Shown: positions 27,601-35,583 of the stretch, piece after piece
Layout: each line of letters opens with the position of its first letter
Numbering within the stretch: position 1 is the stretch's first letter
Origin: Lachnoclostridium sp. UBA2905
Lineage (GTDB): Bacteria; Bacillota; Clostridia; Lachnospirales; Lachnospiraceae
Direction of reading: 5' to 3'
Assembly: GCA_002349525.1 (NCBI GenBank)
Contig: DEDL01000011.1
Location: 24,927-75,124 of the forward strand
DNA length: 50,198 bases
Notes under the pieces: generated by a model
Database searches by the model: none
Told to the model about the DNA's origin: nothing
Seen by the model: the letters and a program-made list of their open reading frames with translations, nothing else
Made by a program: the position numbers and the translations under genes

Positions 27601-30600
27601 AATTGGTTTTAATGATGCACCATACTATTCTGAAGATACAATTAGTAACAGATCTCTTGTTATGGCAACTGGAAACAGTATGCTATCACAGCTTTTCAGT
27701 GAATATCCTGTTGTTCCTGATGAGAATATGAAAGGATATATGGAATCTGTTGGACAAAAGGGTAATGGTGCCGGAAGATTTGCATCTGTTGATGCACTTT
27801 ATTATCTGATTCACAGTGAGAAGAATTCTACTAACTTTGAAAGTGATATTAATGTATTGGAGCTTGAGCCAACAGGAGCGGATGCGGCATTCAAAAATAG
27901 TGTGTTCTGGTTCTGGTACGTTAGCAAGTACGTTGATAACTTCACAGGAAATGTAACCGTTACTAAAAAGAGTACATGGGAAATTGTTGGAGATATTGAT
28001 GACTTTAACAGCAAATATGATGTTATATATTTTGGAACCAGCTTAACGGGAATATCCAATAAGATGAGGAGTACTTTACAGACAACTGCTGATAATAAGA
28101 CTGTTGTATATTCACATCTTGGTAAGATTGTTGCTTTCCCTGATAAGAATGCCGGAACTCAGGACGATTATGCGGCTGGTGATAATTATTCAAAGCCAAA
28201 ATATAATAAAACGGTTTATGACGCCAAAACCAGAAAGTCAGCATTCTCAGGTAATGATATTACAGGTGTTAATTATAATAAGCTTCTTGATTTTGCAAAA
28301 GCAGGTTATCCAATTGTATTTGGAAGGGGCTTCCTCTTAAAGACAACACCTATAACAGGTGAGATTGAGCACTTTGATAATGAAGAGGATGATCATTCAG
28401 ATTTTAGAATTAATACTGAAATGATAGATAAGTCATCTTATATATATAAGCTTGTAACAACAATGAAGACACCATTATATAAGGATTCATGTTTCTTTGA
28501 GAATCAGTATAATGCAAAGAATGCAAAGTCATTTTTAGAGGCTTTGTCAACTAAGAAGTTTTCACTTACAATGAAGGAAACACCTGTTGAATATAATGAA
28601 AGTGCAAGTGATGCTAATAAGTATATTAATGGTCAGAATCTTGATGCAAAAAATATGAACTTTAAGTTTAAGATTAATGGCTCAGATCAGACAACCTATA
28701 CTGTTAAGTTATTTATTGATACCAATGCCGATGGTAAATTCAATAAAGAAGAACAGTTAGACTCTTTGGAGGTTACAGATCTTACAGCCAATACATCTGT
28801 AAGATATTCTAATCTTGTTGGCGGTCATGATTTTAAGGTTAGCCGTGTTATAGAAGATTATGTGGGAGCGCTTCAGTGGAAGCTTGAGATTTCAGATAAC
28901 AGCGAAGCAACAGGTGGTCTTGTAAGATGTTCTGAAACAGGTATTTGTGCCATTAAGGCAGCTCAGAAAACAGAACTTCATGTTTTGCATATAGCTCCTG
29001 TAAAGGGAGGCCAGGAAACGACGAAGAACTCGGTTTATTTCCCAACTGATGAAGAGATAAACAGGGCGAGAGCTGCAAGAGGAACAGATATCAATGCATC
29101 AAATATGGATCAGTATTTTAATAATATAATTCATCCAATCAATGATAGAACTGGAAGCAGTAAGGATACTAGCAATAATTGTATTGGAAAGGAATATTAT
29201 AGCATTTCCGGAAAATTCTATTATTACCTTTCTAATGTAGATAACTTTGATGTTCATTTTACAAGAATTAGTACCAGGGAATTTGAGCAGCGTTGTAGCA
29301 AGAATTATAACAATAGCCACCCTAATGAACCAAAGCTTTCAGATTATATGAAACAGTTTAACATGCTTATACTTGGTTTTTCAGACTGTTATGCAGATAT
29401 TAATTCTGATGCCTGTGAGGCTATTGATACATTCATTAATGATGGTAAGACAGTATTATTTACCCATGATACAACCTCGTTCATTAATATTGACGGAGTT
29501 GATTTGTATAATAGAGAATACCATAGTAAATCTGAAAATGGTAATGTATGGCAGTACTGGGGATATAATATTAACCAGTATTTCAGAAAAATACTTGGTC
29601 AGGACAGATATGATGTTACAACCAATAAGGGTAATTATGAGAAAATTGAAAAATCCCAGACTCATGATTACGTTTATAAACAGGGTTGTGTCCAGGATTC
29701 AAAAAATTATGAGAGTCTGGAGCATGATGATAAGGATAAGCTTTTAAATCAGGGCTTTACCAATGTGTGTGTAAAGGAGAATCTTGGTAATTATACAACT
29801 ACCACGGTTAACCAGTGTAATTATGGTCAGATTACCAAGTATCCATATCAGATTAAGGAAAGCTTTAGTGTTACAACGACTCACTCTCAGTATTATCAGC
29901 TAGACCTTGAAGATGATGATACTGTTGTATGGTACTCACTGCAGAAGCCTGGTGATAACAATTCATATTATTCTGAAAAGAATGACGTACGTAATAACTA
30001 TTATATTTATAACAAAGGTAATATTACTTACTCTGGAGTAGGTCATAACTGTGCGAACATGGGCAATGATGAGGTTAAGCTTTTTGTTAATACAATTATT
30101 GCGGCTTATCGTGCTACAGTACAGCCTACAGTACCGGTTATCACTAATGCAGATAAGAGTACTAACAATAAGGATTCTGATTATGTATATGTTGATTATG
30201 ATGCAACAGCCAATAAGTCAAAGGGTGATTCAAAGCCATTTGGTGAAGGAGTATTTAATCAGTCAGTTAAGACAACATCTGCTCTTGTAAGTGGTGGTTT
30301 TGACAGTATTACAACAGAGAAGAATGCGACAACCAAGCGAGTATTCTTTACACTTAAGAATAACAGTATTGTTATGAATAAGACCATGACAGTTCATTTC
30401 TATCCAGCAATATATGATAGTGCAGGTACATTTACTCCGCTAACAAATTATGCATTGCCGTTAAGGGTATACAGGGTAGATAATGAGATTGAAAAGAAGA
30501 ATAAATCCGGAGGTAAGCTGATGACTTACAGTCAGCCGTTTAATATTAAGACACGAATAATAAACGACACTATTACTGATGATTCGATTACCCAGAATAT

Positions 30601-30853
30601 ATTCGGTCCAATCCTGGAGTCCAATGATGAATATTATGTTGATATTCCTATTGAGGATGATTATTACACCAATGTAGTTTATACAGGTAAGGACGGAGAG
30701 AGAAAGATATTCAAGGCACTTGATAATGAAAATGATTTTGCTATTCAGATTCAGGTTGTCATGAGATATGGTAAGAATCAGAAGTCTAATGAACCTCTTC
30801 GTGGAAAAAGAAATGTTCTTCTTATGAGACGAGGAATGTTCTCTCTTGATTAA
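24656..30853 (+). CDS. 2065-residue secreted protein, candidate pilus tip adhesin
   Basis: Last gene of the pilus locus. An N-terminal signal peptide (basic MSKKMRMLKNSKKRF, then IAGIMAFVMTTSVCSVSGVI) is followed by a segment KDNPFVVLEVVPNVSMASFGYMV that resembles the DUF5057 family. Three FxGWY...W modules of the InlB B-repeat type lie at about 415-471, 490-566 and 571-659. Further on, Rossmann- or GATase-like segments recur (NCDLIVVNEK, YDVIYFGTSL, NMLILGFSDCYADIN with DGKTVLFTHDT). An EF-hand-like calcium loop, D1355-x-N-x-D-G with a Glu at 1366, is present. No LPXTG, SLH or other anchor is seen, so retention through minor pilins is plausible. GGAGG precedes the ATG. Function is inference; the reading frame is certain. 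Confidence 0.75.
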   Translation: MSKKMRMLKNSKKRFIAGIMAFVMTTSVCSVSGVILKNNDTIVKAGTPVVNDDGKYNANLKSDKKSRLGSKDNPFVVLEVVPNVSMASFGYMVQGQEPVDVTALSKSEDAGIAEDMGSYIEFDDSKNVEKKEYENYLTDEEKSGMKLLHAANQYGEYIYEGNGKGEYVLEYNPVDLTRDSIREVNWNGDMCQAMLYNKNADKYGKPDNYYYVKGASGRKNGYADTSEGDGYKIITTYRNANKHKAYSGYIRYAERENISYYYSEYSYYFKYVDNFVYSEHPEYKGDIYSVKFTKGIPDNEKDLICCYEKNPDKDYVTVTGKGTHKNVPEVVSTTHTYTLKYVGAGKGTYTFKPYNYEQSSKINSSEYLYSDGYTAQFTRKQNDNQLKILKGYKQDVNVYVKYKIGKKYTNKDLFKKFGIGLAYKGNDISKGEEVTAYRFLGWYTDSKGVNLFDKDKRVTSDTTLYAKWLEVYPTDELRESNKEEVKSENSYNPTYNVSFNKGTADANEQVVDMPETITYIRNGDSLVMPNKIPKRAGYIFSGWYLNGKLYDFNSPVKGSFTLTAGWSASNKNDYVIKFNPNPRNSTDVVENMPADVTDYKANGMRADLTSGEPTEPTLANYTFGGWYRNKACTREFKFGEALDANLSKLETINVYAKWIPNGAAAPKLILNGNAPAGAEAEVNINNKNDIVASQSGRFDTVNLQAPSLAGNLETKLNKYNVKVVTIAASDFDKSQNKYADDNKKLIQNCDLIVVNEKINDSLQEVFKKSNGKYVRKELFGDRITKTSYTTKAYKYTKFGGKLSGNGYIDLDWDTAYEIFKVSAVGSKGDGEDVVPVIYDYSILNDPALYKNETSELNSFNQMKYMTSENKEVSLRNNGPYESTDKLSSANIYKLYLMLEQMKPATIYNAYLSVDEKGKSNNKSSCRIINSGDKKGYFETKVKDKTYQTNIWSNKTLVPVEAMSGDDFSNYSKNHAASCVAQVIGFNDAPYYSEDTISNRSLVMATGNSMLSQLFSEYPVVPDENMKGYMESVGQKGNGAGRFASVDALYYLIHSEKNSTNFESDINVLELEPTGADAAFKNSVFWFWYVSKYVDNFTGNVTVTKKSTWEIVGDIDDFNSKYDVIYFGTSLTGISNKMRSTLQTTADNKTVVYSHLGKIVAFPDKNAGTQDDYAAGDNYSKPKYNKTVYDAKTRKSAFSGNDITGVNYNKLLDFAKAGYPIVFGRGFLLKTTPITGEIEHFDNEEDDHSDFRINTEMIDKSSYIYKLVTTMKTPLYKDSCFFENQYNAKNAKSFLEALSTKKFSLTMKETPVEYNESASDANKYINGQNLDAKNMNFKFKINGSDQTTYTVKLFIDTNADGKFNKEEQLDSLEVTDLTANTSVRYSNLVGGHDFKVSRVIEDYVGALQWKLEISDNSEATGGLVRCSETGICAIKAAQKTELHVLHIAPVKGGQETTKNSVYFPTDEEINRARAARGTDINASNMDQYFNNIIHPINDRTGSSKDTSNNCIGKEYYSISGKFYYYLSNVDNFDVHFTRISTREFEQRCSKNYNNSHPNEPKLSDYMKQFNMLILGFSDCYADINSDACEAIDTFINDGKTVLFTHDTTSFINIDGVDLYNREYHSKSENGNVWQYWGYNINQYFRKILGQDRYDVTTNKGNYEKIEKSQTHDYVYKQGCVQDSKNYESLEHDDKDKLLNQGFTNVCVKENLGNYTTTTVNQCNYGQITKYPYQIKESFSVTTTHSQYYQLDLEDDDTVVWYSLQKPGDNNSYYSEKNDVRNNYYIYNKGNITYSGVGHNCANMGNDEVKLFVNTIIAAYRATVQPTVPVITNADKSTNNKDSDYVYVDYDATANKSKGDSKPFGEGVFNQSVKTTSALVSGGFDSITTEKNATTKRVFFTLKNNSIVMNKTMTVHFYPAIYDSAGTFTPLTNYALPLRVYRVDNEIEKKNKSGGKLMTYSQPFNIKTRIINDTITDDSITQNIFGPILESNDEYYVDIPIEDDYYTNVVYTGKDGERKIFKALDNENDFAIQIQVVMRYGKNQKSNEPLRGKRNVLLMRRGMFSLD

Positions 30854-30877
30854 GACGAGGAATGTTTTCTTGATTAA
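30828..30877 (+). repeat. Tandem echo of the 3' end of the giant gene
   Basis: GACGAGGAATGTTCTCTCTT.. at 30828-30853, ending with the stop codon, is followed at once by a near copy at 30854-30877 that lacks two bases and also ends TTGATTAA. The second copy is outside the ORF. Confidence 0.9.
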
Positions 30878-30908
30878 TTTGAATTTTTTTAGAAATTTTA
30901 ATGCAGGG

Positions 30909-30939
30909 CACCCGTGGTTATCACGGGTGTTGTTGCTTT
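30909..30939 (+). terminator. Terminator of the pilus locus
   Basis: CACCCGTG (30909-30916) pairs with CACGGGTG (30922-30929) around GTTAT, followed by the U-rich TTGTTGCTTTAATT. It closes the long co-directional locus before the guaB promoter. Confidence 0.8.
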
Positions 30940-30963
30940 AATTACTTCTTTATTATTTGTTTA

Positions 30964-30992
30964 TTGACATTGTAATTTACCTTTTGTATACT
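30964..30992 (+). promoter_or_regulatory. guaB promoter
   Basis: Perfect TTGACA at 30964-30969, 17-base spacer, TATACT at 30987-30992. The start of transcription near 30999 gives a leader of about 40 bases. Confidence 0.88.
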
Positions 30993-31038
30993 AATTTGAA
31001 AAGATATTTTAATTATACGATTAGGAGGATTATTTGAA

Positions 31039-32490
31039 ATGGGACAGATTATCGGTGATGGAATTACTTTTGATGATGTGTTATTAGTACCTAACTACTC
31101 AGAGGTAACCCCTAACATGGTTGATTTATCAACAACACTTACAAAAAACATTCATCTTAACATTCCTATGATGAGTGCAGGAATGGATACAGTTACAGAA
31201 CACCGCATGGCAATTGCTATGGCAAGACAGGGTGGAATTGGTGTTATCCACAAGAACATGTCTATTGAAGCGCAGGCTGAGGAAGTTGATCAGGTTAAGC
31301 GTTCAGAGAATGGAGTTATTACCGACCCATTTTATTTGTCTCCAGAGAATACACTTGAGGATGCCAACAATCTTATGGCTAAGTTTAGAATTTCAGGAGT
31401 TCCTATTACAGAAGGTAGAAAGCTTGTAGGTATTATCACAAACCGTGACCTTAAATTTGAAACTGATTTTACTAAGCTTATTAAAGAGAAGATGACTTCT
31501 CAGGGGCTTATAACTGCTAAGGAAGGAATTACTCTTAATGAGGCTAAGGATATTCTTTCAGCTGCACGTAAAGAGAAGCTTCCTATTGTTGATGAGGTTG
31601 GAAATCTTAAAGGACTTATTACAATCAAGGATATTGAGAAGCAGATTAAGTACCCACTTTCAGCTAAGGATTCACAGGGAAGACTTTTATGTGCTGCCGG
31701 TGTAGGTATTACTAACAATATAGAAGACCGGGTTAAGGCACTTGTTGATGCTAAGGTTGATGCAATTGTTATTGATACAGCACATGGTCATTCAGCTAAT
31801 GTTATAAGAACTGTTGGTATGATTCGTGACAAGTTCCCGGAAGTTGATATTATCGCAGGTAATGTAGCAACAGGAGCAGCTACTAAGGCTCTTATTGAAG
31901 CTGGTGTTGATGCTGTTAAGGTTGGTATTGGACCAGGTTCTATTTGTACAACACGTATTGTTGCCGGTATCGGTGTTCCTCAGATAACAGCTATTATGGA
32001 CTGCTACGATGTAGCTAAGGAATATGGTATTCCAATTATCGCAGATGGTGGAATTAAGTATTCAGGAGATATGACTAAGGCCATTGCAGCCGGTGCTAAC
32101 GTATGTATGATGGGTAGCATATTTGCAGGATGCGATGAGAGTCCGGGAAGCTTCGAACTTTATCAGGGAAGAAAGTATAAAGTATATAGAGGAATGGGTT
32201 CAATTGCTGCTATGGAGAACGGAAGTAAGGACAGATACTTCCAGACTGAAGCTAAGAAGCTTGTACCAGAAGGTGTTGAAGGACGAGTTTCATATAAGGG
32301 AACAGTTGAAGATACTGTATTCCAGCTCATGGGCGGTCTTCGTTCAGGAATGGGATATTGTGGAACTCCTACAATTGAAGATCTTAAGCAGAACGGAAGA
32401 TTTATTAAGATTTCAGCTGCTTCACTTAAGGAAAGTCATCCACATGATATTCATATCACAAAAGAGGCTCCTAACTATAGCGTAGAGTAA
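31039..32490 (+). CDS. guaB: IMP dehydrogenase
   Basis: NAD-dependent oxidation of IMP to XMP, committed step of GMP synthesis, 483 residues, full length. DGITFDDVLLVPNYSEV opens the TIM barrel; two CBS domains occupy about 94-205 (FRISGVPITE, KLVGIITNRDL, KEKLPIVDE, LKGLITIKDIE); the NAD and catalytic region has DTAHGHS at 246-252 and the loop GPGSICTTR with catalytic Cys 303; the flap carries YRGMGS. TTAGGAGG precedes the ATG. Confidence 0.98.
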   Translation: MGQIIGDGITFDDVLLVPNYSEVTPNMVDLSTTLTKNIHLNIPMMSAGMDTVTEHRMAIAMARQGGIGVIHKNMSIEAQAEEVDQVKRSENGVITDPFYLSPENTLEDANNLMAKFRISGVPITEGRKLVGIITNRDLKFETDFTKLIKEKMTSQGLITAKEGITLNEAKDILSAARKEKLPIVDEVGNLKGLITIKDIEKQIKYPLSAKDSQGRLLCAAGVGITNNIEDRVKALVDAKVDAIVIDTAHGHSANVIRTVGMIRDKFPEVDIIAGNVATGAATKALIEAGVDAVKVGIGPGSICTTRIVAGIGVPQITAIMDCYDVAKEYGIPIIADGGIKYSGDMTKAIAAGANVCMMGSIFAGCDESPGSFELYQGRKYKVYRGMGSIAAMENGSKDRYFQTEAKKLVPEGVEGRVSYKGTVEDTVFQLMGGLRSGMGYCGTPTIEDLKQNGRFIKISAASLKESHPHDIHITKEAPNYSVE

Positions 32491-32527
32491 TTGAAACTGT
32501 TGACGTTTCGTATATGATTACAATCTA

Positions 32528-32558
32528 AGAGGTCGTTTGAATTAACGGCCTCTTTTTA
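32528..32558 (+). terminator. guaB terminator
   Basis: AGAGGTCGTT (32528-32537) pairs with AACGGCCTCT (32544-32553), one G-U pair, 6-base loop, followed by TTTTTATA. Confidence 0.93.
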
Positions 32559-32582
32559 TAAATAAATGATGCAAGGTATAAC

Positions 32583-32675
32583 AGGTTAGTATAAAGATGT
32601 TTTTGTTTTGCAAAGGTTAGTATAAAGATATTATTATTCTGTTAAGATTAGTATAATAAGTGGTGGGATTATGGA
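32583..32675 (+). repeat. Three direct repeats at 31-bp spacing before the amidase
   Basis: AGGTTAGTATAAAGAT starts at 32583 and again at 32614, and AGATTAGTATAATAAG starts at 32645. The starts are exactly 31 bases apart, about three helical turns. Each repeat contains a -10-like TATAAA or TATAAT; the last (32652-32657) would serve as -10 for the amidase but lacks a good -35. They may be an activator site array or a diverged tandem duplication. Confidence 0.8.
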
Positions 32676-33438
32676 TAATTCATATGAAGAAAGAAGCAGA
32701 ATGCTTCGACGGAGAAAACGACAAAGAAGAAATCAGTTTAGAAAAAAGTGTAAGGCATTTTTAATTGCAGGCAGCATTTCCTTATGCATATTGTTTTTAT
32801 TTATTGTAATTGTAAGCAGATTTAATGATGATAATGATGGTTTTACTGCTACATTTGCTAAAGGGAATGAGACTTCTAAAGATATGTCGGAGGATGGTTC
32901 GGAAGAGGCTTTAGAGAATGCTGACAGACCAGAGGATGATGTTAATCCACCAGGAGTGGTTGTGGATTATCTTAGACCTAATAAATATTCAAGGTCTGGC
33001 AAAGCTCTTGATAAGGTGAAGGGAATAGTGGTTCATTATACTGCTAATCCTGGTACTGATGCAAAGGCAAACAGAGATTATTTTGATGGACTGGCAGAAA
33101 GTGGTGAAACATATGCCAGCAGTCATTTTGTAATAGGACTTGATGGAACAGTTATTCAGTGTATTCCTCTTTCAGAAATGTCCTATGCCTCTAATGACCG
33201 TAATGAAGATACCATATCTATAGAATGTTGTCATCCGGGAAAAGATGGCGAATTTACAAATGAGACATATAAGGCTCTTGTTAAGCTTACAGCCTGGCTT
33301 TGCGACTATTATAAGCTTTCTTCGGATGATATTATAAGGCATTATGATGTTACTGGTAAGATGTGTCCCAAATATTTTGTTGACCATGAGGACAAGTGGA
33401 AGAAATTCAGGAAAGATGTAAAAAAGAAGCTTAAGTGA
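32671..33438 (+). CDS. Membrane-anchored N-acetylmuramoyl-L-alanine amidase (Amidase_2)
   Basis: Zinc amidase cleaving the MurNAc-L-Ala bond, 255 residues. A very basic cytoplasmic N-terminus (RRRKRQRRNQFRKK), a membrane helix at about 30-49, an acidic linker (about 65-92) and the Amidase_2 domain at 95-250. Zinc ligands by family comparison are H122 (IVVHYTANPGTDA), H224 (RHYDVTGK) and C232 (MCPKYF). SSHFVIGLDGTVIQCIPLSE is typical of the CwlA/XlyA group. The ribosome site GTGGTGGG lies in the third 31-bp repeat. The last codons plus stop are echoed in the repeat array that follows. Confidence 0.92.
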   Translation: MDNSYEERSRMLRRRKRQRRNQFRKKCKAFLIAGSISLCILFLFIVIVSRFNDDNDGFTATFAKGNETSKDMSEDGSEEALENADRPEDDVNPPGVVVDYLRPNKYSRSGKALDKVKGIVVHYTANPGTDAKANRDYFDGLAESGETYASSHFVIGLDGTVIQCIPLSEMSYASNDRNEDTISIECCHPGKDGEFTNETYKALVKLTAWLCDYYKLSSDDIIRHYDVTGKMCPKYFVDHEDKWKKFRKDVKKKLK

Positions 33439-33555
33439 CTTGCGCGTAAAAGAAACCTAAGTGAAATACGTGTAAAAGAAGCTTAAGTGACTTGCGCGTA
33501 AAAGAAACCTAAGTGAAATACGTGTAAAAGAAGCTTAAGTGACGTGCACATAAGC
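33427..33555 (+). repeat. 26/52-bp repeat array over the amidase stop codon
   Basis: Five units of 26 bases begin at 33427, 33453, 33479, 33505 and 33531 (last one partial). Units 1 and 3 are identical, as are 2 and 4, giving a 52-bp higher-order repeat. Unit 1 contains the final codons and TGA of the amidase gene; the others lie in the convergent gap before the deaminase gene. Confidence 0.95.
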
Positions 33556-33564
33556 TTTATAGAA

Positions 33565-34044
33565 TTACAAATCAAGTGTTATTTTCTTGTCTGCAGGAAT
33601 ATACTGTTCGAATTCCACGCCTGCGGCTCTTAACATATTCTTTGAAGCAATTGTTGAATCTGTTTCATGGTATTTGTCGCTAAGGTATATTACCTTCTTG
33701 ATACCTGACTGGATGATTGCTTTAGTACACTCATTACATGGGAATAAGGTTGTATATATGCGTGAACCTTTAAGGCTGGTTCCTGTATAGTTAAGAAGAG
33801 CATTAAGCTCTGCATGACATACATACAGATATTTGGTCTTGAGAGGTTCACCCTCGCGTTCCCATGGAAAATCATCATCACTGCATCCGATAGGCATACC
33901 GTTATAGCCCACAGAAAGAATTTTATTGGCCTCGCTTACAATGCATGCACCTACAGATGTGCTTGGATCCTTACTGCGTTCAGCAGATAGAAGAGCAATT
34001 CCCATAAAATATTCATCCCATTTAAGATAATCAGTTTTTTTCAA
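33565..34044 (-). CDS. dCMP/cytidine deaminase (ComEB-like)
   Basis: Zinc deaminase converting dCMP to dUMP for thymidylate synthesis, 159 residues from the chosen start. The TTG at 34044 is preceded by AAAGGGGAA at a good distance; the longer in-frame TTG at 34083 lies in the rpsT terminator and has no ribosome site. Motifs: DPSTSVGACIV, SVGYNGMPIGC, CHAELNALLN (zinc His and catalytic Glu) and PCNECTKAIIQSGI (zinc cysteines), followed by KVIYLSDKY. It is encoded downstream of rpsT on the same strand, behind its terminator. Confidence 0.93.
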   Translation of the reverse strand: MKKTDYLKWDEYFMGIALLSAERSKDPSTSVGACIVSEANKILSVGYNGMPIGCSDDDFPWEREGEPLKTKYLYVCHAELNALLNYTGTSLKGSRIYTTLFPCNECTKAIIQSGIKKVIYLSDKYHETDSTIASKNMLRAAGVEFEQYIPADKKITLDL

Positions 34045-34081
34045 AGCAGATTCCCCTTTACTTGATAATTTTGCATAAACC

Positions 34082-34112
34082 AAAAAGGAACTTTTGAATT
34101 AACAAAAGTTCC
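34082..34112 (-). terminator. rpsT terminator (minus strand)
   Basis: GGAACTTTTG (34087-34096) and CAAAAGTTCC (34103-34112) form a perfect 10-bp stem; on the minus strand it is followed by TTTTTG. It may be partial read-through control before the deaminase gene. Confidence 0.88.
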
Positions 34113-34131
34113 CCGGATATATAAAATTTTC

Positions 34132-34395
34132 TTAAGCTAACTTGTTAACAGCGATAGAAAGTCTTGAAATCTTTCTTGATACTGTATTTGCATGATAAAC
34201 ACCCTTACGCTGTGCCTTATCTAACTCTGATATTGCATTCTTTAATGCAACACTAGCCGCTTCAGAGTCTTTAGCAGCGATAGCAGCATCTACCTTTTTG
34301 ATTGAAGTCTTAACTTTAGAACGGATTGCCTTATTACGCTCAGCTTTAGTTCTGTTAACTAAAATTCTTTTCTTTGCAGATTTAATATTTGCCAT
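34132..34395 (-). CDS. rpsT: Ribosomal protein S20
   Basis: Small-subunit protein binding 16S rRNA, 87 residues. MANIKSAKKRILVNRTKAERNKAIRSKVKT at the start (shown in family comparison as the basic first helix) and KGVYHANTVSRKISRLS near the end are diagnostic. TAGGAGGTG precedes the ATG. It has a consensus promoter and its own terminator. Confidence 0.98.
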   Translation of the reverse strand: MANIKSAKKRILVNRTKAERNKAIRSKVKTSIKKVDAAIAAKDSEAASVALKNAISELDKAQRKGVYHANTVSRKISRLSIAVNKLA

Positions 34396-34471
34396 GATTA
34401 CACCTCCTATGTATATGAATTAATATACAAAATGCAGGGAGACACGAAATCCTACTTATGCATACTCGAAC

Positions 34472-34500
34472 ATTATAAGGGACAATACCCTTTATGTCAA
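34472..34500 (-). promoter_or_regulatory. Consensus promoter for rpsT (minus strand)
   Basis: Read on the minus strand, TTGACA (34495-34500) and TATAAT (34472-34477) are both perfect and 17 bases apart. It is the strongest SigA-type promoter seen in the window, as expected for a ribosomal protein. Confidence 0.93.
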
Positions 34501-34653
34501 GATGTTTTTTGATAAGAAAAAAATAAAATTTCAAAAAACAAACATGCATATTATATCACAGACCACATATATTATAAATATGTTTTGAAATAATTTGCAA
34601 GTTTAATAAAAAGTATAAGTTGGACAAGAAGACTGAAAATGAGGATGAAGATT

Positions 34654-35583
34654 ATGGATATAAGAACAGACCTCGCGGTGGAGGCAAAGGAAAGCTTTGA
34701 AGGTGACGGTGGTGAGATTGAGGGTGTTACACTAAAGAAAAAGACAGTTGGTCTTGAAAATGGCTCATTTGAAGTAAGCAGGGTGTGTGTCCTGAATGAA
34801 GAGGGCAGTAGAGCTATGGGCAAACCTATAGGCAATTACATTAGCATAGATACTCCGGATATTGACAGGCTTTCGGAAAATGATTATGAAAGGCTTGCAA
34901 ATGAAGTAGCACATATTATAAAGAAGCTTGTGAATTGTCATTGCAATCTGAATAAAACATATTTCCGCGTTTTTGTGGCAGGTCTTGGTAACAGATGTAT
35001 TACGGCTGATTCACTTGGTCCATATGTTATTGATAATGTTTTTATCACAAGGCATTTTGTCAAAGAGTTTGGCGGTTCATTTCTTGCAAAATTAAATGCC
35101 TGTGAAGTGTGTGGTATTGCGCCTGGTGTAATGGCACAGACAGGTATGGAGGCACTTGAAATTGTAAAGTCGATTGCCGGTAAGGTTAAGCCGGATGTGA
35201 TTGTTGTTATAGATGCCCTTGCGGCCAGGAGCATCCACAGAATTAACAGGACCATACAGATTACGGATACAGGTATTAATCCAGGCTCCGGGGTTGGCAA
35301 TCACAGAATGGGTTTAAGTGAAAAAGAACTTGGCATAAAGGTAATTGGTATTGGGGTACCTACGGTAATTGAAGCGGGGATTATAGTAAGGGATAGGGTT
35401 AGTGAGGTCATGGGCTCATTTGGACTTGATGTGGATGAAGTGAATGAATTTGTGAACAGCTCATTTTCTTCCATGGAAAATATGTACGTGACCACTAAGG
35501 ATGTTGATGAGGCAGTAGAAAGGATGGGGGAGCTTATTGCGAAGGCTGTTAACATATTTACACACAATGAACAGGAAAAATAA
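34654..35583 (+). CDS. gpr: GPR germination protease
   Basis: Spore protease that degrades small acid-soluble proteins on germination, 309 residues. ATG 34654 gives the family start MDIRTDLAVEA, with GAGGATG upstream; the ATG at 34639 is within that ribosome site. Motifs: an N-terminal prosegment, FVAGLGNRCITADSLGPYV, ACEVCGIAPGVMAQTGMEALE, VIDALAARSIHRINRTIQITDTG, PGSGVGNHRMGLSE and GIGVPTVIEA. It overlaps spoIIP, the usual gpr-spoIIP pair of Clostridia. Expression is expected in the forespore. Confidence 0.96.
   Translation: MDIRTDLAVEAKESFEGDGGEIEGVTLKKKTVGLENGSFEVSRVCVLNEEGSRAMGKPIGNYISIDTPDIDRLSENDYERLANEVAHIIKKLVNCHCNLNKTYFRVFVAGLGNRCITADSLGPYVIDNVFITRHFVKEFGGSFLAKLNACEVCGIAPGVMAQTGMEALEIVKSIAGKVKPDVIVVIDALAARSIHRINRTIQITDTGINPGSGVGNHRMGLSEKELGIKVIGIGVPTVIEAGIIVRDRVSEVMGSFGLDVDEVNEFVNSSFSSMENMYVTTKDVDEAVERMGELIAKAVNIFTHNEQEK

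Noticed and set aside
24656..30853. Sortase-anchored adhesin
   Set aside because: The C-terminus has no LPXTG, hydrophobic stretch or basic tail.
33427..33555. CRISPR array
   Set aside because: Repeat units abut or alternate with a related unit; there are no unique spacers and no cas genes.
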